Positions 30,029 to 38,705 of a stretch of 64,000 nt of DNA are shown piece after piece. The first letter of the stretch is position 1. Every line of letters begins with the position of its first letter. The DNA is from Drosophila pseudoobscura. Taxonomy: Eukaryota; Arthropoda; Insecta; Diptera; Drosophilidae. The notes beneath the pieces were generated by a model, which was not told where the DNA came from, made no database searches, and saw only the letters and a program-made list of their open reading frames with translations. Both the position numbers and the translations under genes were made by a program. The stretch is from NCBI RefSeq assembly GCF_009870125.1, contig NC_046679.1:19964001-20028000 (forward strand). The letters are read 5' to 3'.

Positions 30029-30144
30029 GAATTCAAATTTTCTCATATTCTTTGTTCCGTTGAATAATACTCTTTATATAGAACATTTAGCCATGCCCAC
30101 TCAATTTTGTACGATTGATGAATCAATTCTATACATGATTGGCC
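30029..30144 (+). repeat. Direct repeat copy B (gro upstream)
   Basis: Second copy of the unit at 29511-29637, about 506 bp to the right, in the same orientation. The block is preceded by a short repeat of GCGAACTG-like words (about 30007-30030). Confidence 0.7.
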
Positions 30145-31046
30145 TATTCGAAATACTTGCATTTATTGGATTTTTATATAAAATTGAAAATGAAATTAAT
30201 AAATGACAAAAATACCATTTAGCACTAAAAAACACCACATGGGAGCGCGGCGAAAACCAGTTTCTACTGTCAAAACAGCACCGAAATACAAAATATACCG
30301 AGTAGTGCGCGCCACAAAAGAAATTGTTTAAAAGTAAATGAGCGATAAGGATTTAAATGCAATCTATTGGAGTAAATGATACGAGTAAGATTTGAGAGCG
30401 AAAATTAAAAAACCTGCGTTTGGAAGTTTCTATACCATTTGCTATTAAATACACCCTTGAAATTTAAATTTAATAGATGAAATTGATGAAATGGTATATA
30501 CCGAAATATACCGTATTTTTTTCGAAATAAACCGATAAAAAAACTAACTTAGCCAAAGTAACTCCCCAGGAGAACAACATAAGTTGAGCCGCGGAAAAAA
30601 TACTGCTCCTTATAGATCCTTCCTCTCTCTTTCCTATGAACAAAAGCTCCGCGCTAAAATTCTTCAAGTGTCATAAATTTCTACAGTGGGTTAATAGTTC
30701 AGCGTCGGTATCAGGTATGAAATATTTACTATCGATAGTCGATATCTCCCATACTGCAGCGCATTTAACTCGGTTTTTCGAAAGTTGCGCATTTTTAACG
30801 TATCGAGAAAAGAGATTTGGGCGGGTTGTTTGAATTCCTCACATGAGGCAATTAAAATCACTGTAGTGAATTAAAAATGCAGTATGTACAATAATTGCGT
30901 CACAAAATGGCATCTTTATATGAATACATATATGTACATACAAACATACGTACTCTGATTCGTGCTACTCAGACAATCAAAGTAGTCTGGTCTTTTAACT
31001 TCTATAACATACATAGAAAGTAAAGCGTTAAACATTTGCAGTCAGC

Positions 31047-31099
31047 ACAAATAATATACAAAGTATAGAATTATAATTTATAGCATAATATTTATGCAA
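31047..31099 (+). repeat. Left direct repeat bracketing the BTB gene
   Basis: A 40 bp block at 31060-31099 is identical to 32982-33021. The match extends left, through ACAAATAATAT, with a three-base length difference. The repeat ends 19 bp before the BTB start codon. Confidence 0.9.
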
Positions 31100-31118
31100 A
31101 AACAGTTTTACGTAAGCT

Positions 31119-32205
31119 ATGGATAGCAAATCAAAGGTAACCAATGATGGTCCGGAAGGCTCAGACGTACCGTGCAGCCAGAAATGTAAGAGCTTGCTGG
31201 TAGAAAAACTTGGTAAAAATCTACTAGGCGATAATGTACAAATAATTATCGGGGAAACGATTCTTCGTTGCAATCAAACGGTGCTGGTTGCCTATTGCGA
31301 ATATTTCGCGAAGACTCTCATGATAGGCGATTCAGTTAGGCTGTCAATGTCGATGGCACCCAGCACGTTCGAGTTGGCCTACACTTGGATGATTAACAAG
31401 GATCCCCTGTGCCCAAGCGATGAAATAGTCCCCTTGCTGGTCGCCGGGCTGACCCTGGGCAGCTCTCGACTTTCAAAAGGCATCCTAGAAGCCTTTAACG
31501 ATCTGCATAGCTTCTCGGCGAAGGAAGCCTACTGCTGCTACCGCGAGGCCCTGGAGACAAACGTTGCTGGCCTGGCCCAACTTTTGCTGCCGCGTGTTTG
31601 CCGATCTTTTCTGGTTCTAGTAGCCTCTTCGGTGTTCCGGAAACTCGATGCGAAGCATGTGTACGAGTTGTTAAGCTCCAATCATCTGGCCGTGCAATCC
31701 GAGATCGAGGTACTTCCATTTCCATTTCACTAATCCTATTCGTATTCGGTCTCCTAATTGTATACCGCTGTTCCAGGTTTTCTATGCAGCCATCATTTGG
31801 CTCTACGATGACTACCCGAATCGGAAGAAACACATCAAGTATTTGCTCAGAGCGATTAGGTTCAATCTGTTGCCGTGTTACCTAGTGCTCCACTGGGGGG
31901 AGAATCTGGAAGAGCTTAACTATGAGCTGGCACAAGAGGTGCGTGTTTGCCTAACAAAGACCATGCTATTCCAAATCGAAGTTTACGCGGGGGCCGATCG
32001 CGATTTGCCCCTGCCACGCATTTGGATAACAGATCCCATATGTCCGTACCACAAGGACGTGGAACTCGATCAATACATTCGCATAAGTCTGAAAGATTTC
32101 CTCTGTTACCTCAAATTACTTCAGACTTCGGAATCAACATTTCTAAGCCGCATACAGATATTACCGCATAAGAAGTCGCCTGTGAAGAAAATACTTTTCA
32201 ATTAG
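31119..32205 (+). CDS. BTB/BACK-type protein, lineage insertion candidate
   Basis: Exons 31119-31709 and 31777-32205 (GT-AG intron of 67 bp) encode 339 residues. After a short polar leader, residues ~35-100 look like a BTB/POZ fold ('VQIIIGETILRCNQTVLVAYCEYFAKTL' style: buried strand, cysteine, then 'YF' before a helix). A helical region like a BACK domain follows ('AKEAYCCYREALE', 'FYAAIIWLYDDYP'). Such proteins are often Cullin-3 substrate adaptors, but no Kelch repeats or DNA-binding domain follow, so no target is proposed. The gene lies between groucho and m8, which are direct neighbours in D. melanogaster. The retained intron argues against a retrocopy. Direct repeats flank it. I cannot name the parent gene. 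The frame is open and codon use looks normal, so it may be functional. Confidence 0.8.
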
Positions 32206-32965
32206 CCCTCGAAGTAATGGAATCATTTAATATGTAATACTCCTTACGAACCTGTAATTTTCCCACCACTTAGAAAGTAACCACCAGATCATGTACTGCA
32301 CCCGTTTTTGGAATTTTGAAATTACTGCGCTGGAAGCATGCCCGATCCTAGGAAACGTCACACCTCCCAAAATGAATCAACTCTCAATTACCTGGAATGC
32401 CTGCTAGTAACCAACCTCATCTTTTTATCTCATCGGACGTTATTTTCTTGTTATTTTCATCAGTGGAACACTTTATCTCCTGGACTAAATCTCCGAAATC
32501 AGTCATGCTCAGGTGTGTTCTCGGAGGTCATGCTGTCCCAGTTGGTCCCGAACACATTCCAGAAACTTATACACAGTCCTACCCAGCCACTAATCCGCAG
32601 CCCTAGATGGGCCGATATGTGCAACTACTTTCTATCAGATATACTGTAACACAGGTGTCCACATCGGAATCAAGGATCCAGCTGCGACGGTAAGATGCTC
32701 CTGCATTTCAAAGCTATCCTTGTATCAATTGATGAACCTATAGTTTGTTCGTATTGGCACTTATAGATACCCGTCGTCAGCGATGCCTATAGCCACAAGC
32801 TCACACAAACTTCAAAACAGAACGACAAGCGTCCTATCAAGACATCATAGTCCTGCATGAGAGGGCGAATGTTTTCTTTTTAATATGCTTTAAAAAAATG
32901 TTAAGCATATGTGAAACCTTAAGATAATACATTTACCTAAACACAAGTGATGTAATGACAATTTA
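32206..32965 (+). other. BTB gene 3' flank with coding-like remnant
   Basis: After the stop at 32203-32205 the DNA keeps protein-like composition in patches: frames at 32338-32649 and 32397-32606 carry 'CVLGGHAVPVGPEHIPETYTQ'-like text without a sensible start. This could be 3' UTR, or the decayed continuation of a longer ancestral gene. No AATAAA is evident until the AT-rich end of the segment. Confidence 0.3.
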
Positions 32966-33021
32966 ACAAATAATATTTTGGAAAGTATAGAATTATAATT
33001 TATAGCATAATATTTATGCAA
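32966..33021 (+). repeat. Right direct repeat bracketing the BTB gene
   Basis: Partner of 31047-31099: 40 bp identical (32982-33021) plus a less exact left extension. The sequence beyond the repeat differs from that after the left copy. Confidence 0.9.
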
Positions 33022-33688
33022 GCCCATTCATTAATGTGGAGATCTGAATGATTTGGATTTGGATGATCTGCATTGTTGTATTGCTTATTGCCTTTTCATA
33101 TGTGAGAGAGGAAAATTCAAAATTCACTCTTTCAAACAATTACACTGTCGACAAAATGAAAATGAAAATGTGGCTTGCAAAAGATAATAATTAGGTTGTG
33201 GGGAATTATACCAACAAAATATTTTTTAAACGTAATTCAAATTCTGATGATCAAATGAATGTTTTGATCAACTAAGTACAACTTTTGGTGATGAAGCACT
33301 ATGGATTGCCTTTGTGAAAAACTGGTAAAACGTATTCAGTAGTATTCGTCATTCGCTGTAGAGCGAATCTCCTGAGGGTCTTCCGAAAACGGATAATGGA
33401 TGCTGTGAGGGATGTGACATATCATGAGATAGAGGCATCTTTGGGCATTAAAGGGACCAAGATTTGGTAATAGGATTTCTGATTTGACCAATTTTCTTTC
33501 TATGGGTGTGAAGAAATGTTCCAATTGGTCAAATAAAAAGCTCAAAAGTACTAAATGCCACAAAACCCAAAACCCAAAACCCAAAAAAATAATATGTTTT
33601 GATTTGTTTTTCTTTTTCAATTATTTTTATATTTGTTTCAATTGTTTGCTAATTGTTTTGTATTTGTTTGTTTTGCTATTTTGTTGCC

Positions 33689-33708
33689 ATCACAGTTCGG
33701 TTATCACA
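33689..33708 (-). promoter_or_regulatory. Two K boxes in the m8 3' UTR
   Basis: ATCACA at 33689-33694 and at 33703-33708 read TGTGAT on the m8 mRNA, 14 bp apart and 60-80 nt after the stop. K boxes match the seed complement of the miR-2/6/11/13/308 family and lower transcript stability and translation (established for E(spl) genes). Confidence 0.75.
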
Positions 33709-33768
33709 GATGCGTTTCCATTCTCTCTCTCTCTTTGTCTCTTCCTTCCATCCGGCTCGCCTGCCACT

Positions 33769-34329
33769 TTACCAGGGGCGCCACAATTTCTCGGACTCCT
33801 CTGGCATGGGCGACGGGGCTGGACTCTCGCAATCGCTGTGATAACCAGATGAGGCGGGGCTGAGGGGTGCTGCACTGGATGATGAGGAGCAGTCCATTTC
33901 GCTCTCACTCTCGACCACCATTGTTGCCTGGGCCTCGTGGAACTGCTGCAGGTTCTTGTAGATGCGTCCCAGATGCGTCATCACCGATTTGCCGAGATCA
34001 ACGCTCATGCCAGGTGTGGAGGCCATGACACGTGACACCTCATTGACGGCATTCATGTAGCCATTACGGAAGCTATCCAGAGGCAGGGCGGACTGGGCGG
34101 GCGTTGCTGTAGAGGCGGATGTTTTGTTTGACTTCTGCTGGCGCATGAAGATCACAGCTGATTCGAGCATTTCCGCCTTGTCCATGCGCAGGATGCCGTC
34201 GTCGCCGCGCAGCTCGGCGACAAGTGTTTTCAGGGTGTCCAGGCACTTGTTGATGCGGGCCCGACGCTGGCGTTCCAGCAGTGGCTTCTTCACCTTCTGG
34301 TAGATCTGTGTCTTGGTGGTGTATTCCAT
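33769..34329 (-). CDS. E(spl)m8-HLH: E(spl) m8, bHLH-Orange repressor
   Basis: Single exon of 186 residues. The bHLH domain (~9-65) has the Hes-family proline in its basic region ('[20 protein letters not shown]'). The Orange domain follows (~83-128, '[29 protein letters not shown]'). A C-terminal control segment contains '[14 protein letters not shown]', the known CK2/MAPK-type phosphorylation region of m8. The protein ends WRPW, the Groucho-binding tetrapeptide. m8 binds N-box/E-box sites and represses proneural genes in cells receiving Notch signal. It is intronless, as is usual in the complex. The promoter has a TATA box, a TCATTC initiator and an SPS+A Notch module. The 3' UTR carries two K boxes. 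Confidence 0.97.
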   Translation of the reverse strand: MEYTTKTQIYQKVKKPLLERQRRARINKCLDTLKTLVAELRGDDGILRMDKAEMLESAVIFMRQQKSNKTSASTATPAQSALPLDSFRNGYMNAVNEVSRVMASTPGMSVDLGKSVMTHLGRIYKNLQQFHEAQATMVVESESEMDCSSSSSAAPLSPASSGYHSDCESPAPSPMPEESEKLWRPW

Positions 34330-34423
34330 TTTTACGAGTGTTTGTAGTGTCGTAAACGTGTAGTAAACGAAGTGGTTCTCGTTTTCTCTTGCGATGTTGC
34401 CTTGTAGATGGCTGAATCGTGAA

Positions 34424-34458
34424 TGATGTTGTTCCCCCGACAGCGATGCGCTTTTATA
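34424..34458 (-). promoter_or_regulatory. m8 core promoter
   Basis: TATAAAAG (complement of 34451-34458) is followed by initiator TCATTC with its A at 34424, 27 bp from the TATA edge. The predicted 5' UTR is 95 nt. Confidence 0.8.
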
Positions 34459-34619
34459 CCCTGGTGCCGGTGCCGGTGCCGGTGCCCACGAAGAGAATCC
34501 ACCCTCGGCACGCATGAGCGCCTGGTCTCGCTCGCACACACGCAGGATCATCGGGCCCCTGCACCGCTCTGCACTGCTCTGGCGCACAGGCGGCAGCGGT
34601 GGCGGTGGCGGAGTTGGAA

Positions 34620-34705
34620 CAGCTGCAACATGCTCCGAGGACAATCGCACACACAATCCTTGTGGCTCGTGGCGTGGGAACCGAGCTGAAAGTAAGTTTC
34701 TCACA
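34620..34705 (-). promoter_or_regulatory. SPS+A Notch module of m8
   Basis: CGTGGGAA at 34673-34680 and inverted TTCTCACA at 34698-34705 with a 17 bp spacer form a Su(H) paired site. The proneural A-box CAGCTGC at 34620-34626 lies between it and the core promoter; another GCAGCTG is at 34793-34799. This is the architecture known to let Notch intracellular domain and proneural proteins synergise on m8. Confidence 0.88.
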
Positions 34706-36743
34706 CAATTTTTTCTCGTTTGTTTTCCCTTTTGGCCACATGCTTCGCTTCTCTCGTTTTTTTTTTTTTTTTAAGGATCAGGGCACATTTTTGCAGCTGT
34801 CGCTGTTTTTGGCTTGCTCTTGTTGTTGTTGCTGCTGCTCCTGCTGCCCCTGCCCCTGCCCCTGACTCTCCGTTCGCATTGCTCTTTAGGCCGGTGTTAT
34901 TATCCTTAATGCATACTTCAGTGCCTCATCCTGTCGGTTGTCGGTTGTCGGCTGCTGTGTCGCTCGGCGATCTCGGATCCGAGAGTCGGAGTCTGAAGTC
35001 GCAGCTGAGGCTGGAGTTGGGGGCATCTCTGGCTGTGCGTGGGCCGCTCTCTCATTGTTATCCTGCCATGGCATCTCCGCTCTGTTCTGCTTATTGTTTC
35101 ATCAATGCATGCAGATGATGATGGCATAATGCCCTGGCTACGATCTCCGCTTTCCGTTCCCACACTGCCCGACAGCCCGACAGCCCGACAGCCCGACAGC
35201 CCGACCGCTGCTCGCCCGATGAGTGTTTATTGGACACAATTAGGGATGTGGCAGATTGGCTGCATGTCGGGTCGTGCTGGTCGCTGGGCGAGTGTTGGGA
35301 GTTTCAGCAGGGAGGGGGCCAAACGGGCGCTGGAAGTGTGCCTGCCGCCTGAGGTGAGACTTCGAGCTGAGGTGAGGCATGCGCTGCCATATGTACCTCC
35401 CCTTCCGATCCCGACCCTCAACCCCCCTAATTGGTATGTAATAAGTGGATTTAATGATCGATAGATGTGGCACGGGGATGTGTGAGGTACGTAAAGGAGC
35501 GGCAAGGAGGTTGTTGATCTTTGACAGCATTCGACTTTAATAGTTGAAAGAGCGAGAGGGTGGTGGGAGGTCATTTGGGTTAAATTGTATGTGGTAGAGA
35601 CACATATGCTAGAGCGATATTTGGTGGTATTTGTTACATGACCTTGAGGGGGAGTGAACAATTTTTATGTTGGTGAATCTTTGTATCGTCCGGTAGCGAA
35701 TAACAAGAGGGATACTTGTGGGTTGAGGCCGACAATACAATGAAGTTTGGTACTTAGACGACCACACCATATATTCGTTTTAGCACGAGTCAGGGGAGTG
35801 TATAACTCCCCGACACTTGAATAAGACACACTAAAAATACGAATAAAACCGCTAATATTTACAGTACAATAAAAATCAATATTCGTTAAAAGAGAGTAAG
35901 GAAAACAATTAAATTGGACTAACTCGAATTTCCGTTCTTCAAATGGGCGACACTCACAATGAAAATTATTTTTTATTGGCTGTGGTCGCAAGTGGACATC
36001 GGAAAAATTCTCAAAAATATATCGGAGTGTCCTAATTATAACAGAACTAAAACCGAACTAAAACGGACATTTCTGAGATTGCTATGCGATCTACTCTGCA
36101 AGCCGCATAAAAACACACGATTATAACATCTAAAATTGCTTAAATAATAAAACGTGTTTTATGTCTGATTTTCTATTAGGATTAATTTTAAACTTGATAC
36201 ATGAACGATTTAATAATAATAAAATAAGTTTTATGTTTTGGAAATATTGTTGAAATATTTCATACAATTATATGTACATAAAGGTGTATTTTTAATTTAA
36301 ACTTTAGTTCTATATTATTATTATTATATATCTTTACTTGCACCTTATATTCGTACCTTTAGCGTTTAAATTTATCACATATTAATTTTCAATATTCCTT
36401 GGACATGATGATACCGAAATTACTTGATTGGAATATCAAATATATATTTGGAAAATGTAAAGTGACCTCCAGTTGATATCCACTTAAAATCTCAGGTAGG
36501 AGCATTCAGCTGAAGTACCCTGTAAATTGGATTATTATTTCTTTAATTTGTTTTATTAACATCAACATAATCAAAAGGGTCCCTAAAATGTTCATTCAAT
36601 GATTTAACTTTTTGTATACTCCTGATAAAACCCTCCCCATTTGTTAATTTATTTGTACCACATTATATGCAATATTCTTATCTTTTTAAGACATTCATTC
36701 TAAAGTACATGTTTATTCCGTAATTGCTTATATCATTTCCTTC

Positions 36744-36773
36744 TGGCGGCACGTGTCGAGCGTCGTGCCGCCA
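36744..36773. repeat. GC-rich perfect inverted repeat
   Basis: TGGCGGCACG at 36744-36753 pairs exactly with CGTGCCGCCA at 36764-36773 around a 10 nt loop. A CACGTG hexamer, the preferred core for Hes-type repressors, spans the left arm and loop (36750-36755). The surrounding kilobase is AT-rich. Confidence 0.85.
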
Positions 36774-37328
36774 TTTTTTCTCAGTCGGTTGGGTGGTAAG
36801 CGGTCTTTTCTTCCGTCTGTAATCCGCTCATAGCCTGATTTAGCTGGGCGTACTTTGTGCCAGATAATATTCTATAGATAGAATTGGTAGTATGATTATG
36901 AGACTTATGGCTTATTTTATATAATCTGTACTCATTATTAGCTTTCTCTTTATAAGGTATTCAGAGACTTGGATAGTAAAACATCTCCTATCCGTTATTG
37001 ATGTTTTCTATCTCTACCTGTACTTCCATTAGCCTTAAGGTAGACTTTGCATTTTTCCCGGGTCTTTCCTACCAGAGAAAATACTCTATTAAATATCTCC
37101 GCCCTGCAATTTCTTATTGGAGGAAGCTGGAAAAGAAATATAGCCCAAATAAAGAGATCTTCAAGAATTTTCAGTTCATATTTTGTTTGTATTTGTTTTC
37201 GTGTTTGTATCATTTTTTCGCATTGATGAGATCTCTTATGTAGTAAACAAATTATATGTTTATGTGGTATGGTAAAAAAACAATCTTCTGATCAAATGAT
37301 CTTGACAAAAGTAAATAAAGCATGTCCT

Positions 37329-37424
37329 ATCACAGACTTAACTTAAAACCCTTAAAACGTGGAAATATTTGTAACACTTATCGAGGATGATTAATGAGGA
37401 TCATTGTAAAGCATTTGTAAAGCT
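37329..37424 (-). promoter_or_regulatory. K box and Brd box in the m7 3' UTR
   Basis: ATCACA at 37329-37334 (TGTGAT on the mRNA) and TAAAGCT at 37418-37424 (AGCTTTA, Brd box) lie about 145 and 55 nt after the m7 stop. They match known microRNA target boxes of E(spl) transcripts (miR-2/6/11/13 family and miR-4/79). Confidence 0.7.
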
Positions 37425-37479
37425 GCAGTTCCATTGCGCGATTGCCCGATGAGCGTGTTGGCCAATCCAATCGATAGAT

Positions 37480-38100
37480 TTACCAGGGGCGCCAAACCTG
37501 ACCAGTGCTGATCTGGAGCAGATTCTGGGCCGCTTGAGTGGAGGAGACGCTGCAATCGCTGTCGCTGCAGTAGCCGCTGGACACGGGACTGCAGGCCTCC
37601 CGGCTGTTGGAGCTGCAGTTGCTGCTGCTGCTGCTGCTGCCGCCGCTGCCGCAGATGATGGAGAGCGGGGCATTCATTGGCTTTGGTGCTGCAGTTGGCG
37701 TTTCCAATTGGTTGAGGCGCAAGCCGAGGTGTGTCATCAGATGGGTGCCAAAGACGACATCCACATTGGGTAGGGAAGCCAGTGCCCGGGATACTTCGTC
37801 GGCGGCCCTGATGAAGCCATCGCGGAAACTCTGCTCTGGCGTAGTGTTGGTGGTGGCTTTTGCTGCGGCAGCGGTGGCCTCGATCCTGGCCTGCTTCAGT
37901 TTGCGCAAATGGTCCACAGTGACCTCCAGTATGTCGGCCCTGTCGAATTTGCCATCACCGCTCTGGACCGTGCACTGGACCATCAGATCCTTGAGCTCGT
38001 CCAGGCACATGTTGATGCGGGCCCGACGCCTGCGTTCCAGCAGAGGCTTCATCACCTTGCGGTACTGGTAGGTCTTGGAAACTTCGTATTTGGTGGCCAT
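37480..38100 (-). CDS. E(spl)m7-HLH: E(spl) m7, bHLH-Orange repressor
   Basis: Single exon, 206 residues, starting [34 protein letters not shown]. The basic region keeps the Hes proline and has four consecutive arginines; position 'INM' replaces the 'INK' of its sisters. The Orange domain ('SFRDGFIRAADEVSRALASLPNVDVVFG') is followed by a Ser/Gly/Asn-rich region that carries 'SPVSSGYCSDSDCSVSS', similar to the CK2 control site of m8, and a final WRPW that binds Groucho. It represses neural fate in Notch-responding cells. No intron. Orientation and order next to m8 and m6 match the complex. Promoter and Notch module are listed separately. Confidence 0.95.
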   Translation of the reverse strand: MATKYEVSKTYQYRKVMKPLLERRRRARINMCLDELKDLMVQCTVQSGDGKFDRADILEVTVDHLRKLKQARIEATAAAAKATTNTTPEQSFRDGFIRAADEVSRALASLPNVDVVFGTHLMTHLGLRLNQLETPTAAPKPMNAPLSIICGSGGSSSSSSNCSSNSREACSPVSSGYCSDSDCSVSSTQAAQNLLQISTGQVWRPW

Positions 38101-38211
38101 TGTAGCTTAGATGTGTGTTTTCTTGACGTAAAATTGTGAAGAAGTTGAGCGAGATCTGGCTGGGATCCGGTTGTCTTTTGTGTGTTCACTGCACGTCGAA
38201 TTTGTTGAGAA

Positions 38212-38256
38212 TGTTGCTCTCGTCTCCAGTTACCGCCGCTTTTATAGCTGCACGTG
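38212..38256 (-). promoter_or_regulatory. m7 core promoter
   Basis: TATAAAAG (complement of 38239-38246) with CATTC initiator A at 38212, again 27 bp away. A palindromic CACGTG at 38251-38256 sits just upstream of the TATA box, a likely site for bHLH repressors of the complex itself (autorepression). Confidence 0.75.
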
Positions 38257-38353
38257 CCGCAGCAGAGTCGTCTCGTGCTCAGCGCGCGCAGAGAGAGCGC
38301 GCATGCGCAGGAAACGAGAGAGGCACCACCGGAGCGAGCACCACCATTGCGAC

Positions 38354-38705
38354 CACCTGCCGTCAGTCACTGGGTCGGGTCGAGCCGATTGTCGTTCGTG
38401 TCGTCGTTACGAATCGTTACTCGGGCCGACGACCACGATCCTCGCCTGCTTTCGGTGGTGGGTTTTTCTCGACAAACAAGTCGCCTTGGCAGGGGATGAA
38501 GATGATGTGATGGTGTGTCTCCTCCATTCCTGTGTTGGTGGATAGCTGTTGTTGTTGCTGCTTGCTGCTGCTGCTCTTGGCGGTGGTGGTTGGTTGCACA
38601 TGCGGCCGATGCACGTGTGTGCGTTTTCTTGTGTGTGCTCTCCTCTGTTTTCTTTTAGCCTGACATTCGAATCGTGGGAAACACTTTGCCCTCAAGTTTC
38701 CCACA
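38354..38705 (-). promoter_or_regulatory. Notch module of m7 (SPS and A-box)
   Basis: CGTGGGAA at 38673-38680 and TTCCCACA at 38698-38705 form a Su(H) paired site with the same 17 bp spacer as in m8. CACCTGC (A-box GCAGGTG) lies at 38354-38360, about 100 bp upstream of the TATA box. Confidence 0.85.

Larger units (their letters stand above)
27534..31118. promoter_or_regulatory. groucho 5' region and gro-BTB intergenic DNA
   Basis: 27534-29000 should contain the groucho 5' UTR. On the minus strand a TCAGAC initiator with its A at 28994 is followed downstream by CGGTCGGTCGG, which resembles a pause-button element. Upstream of it (29040-29100) lies a block of GAGA-type repeats around a CA tract, as at promoters with paused polymerase. 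This start site is a candidate only. 29500-30300 holds the repeat pair described separately. 30490-30530 repeats the word ATATACCG, and 30731-30738 contains TATCGATA (DRE-like). No gene seen between 29100 and 31118. Confidence 0.4.
34706..37479. other. Intergenic DNA between m8 and m7
   Basis: No gene seen. 34460-34490 (inside the m8 promoter) and 35168-35205 contain short tandem repeats (GGTGCC and CCCGACAG units). 35650-36740 and 36870-37400 are AT-rich. An isolated GC-rich patch at 36740-36870 contains a 10 bp inverted repeat. 37300-37479 is probably the m7 3' UTR. Confidence 0.5.

Noticed and set aside
33772-34704. Minus-strand frame extended 125 residues upstream of the m8 start
   Set aside because: The extension crosses the TATA box and initiator of m8; the conserved start is at 34329.
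36740-36870. GC-rich patch as a tRNA gene
   Set aside because: No A- or B-box consensus and no cloverleaf could be drawn.
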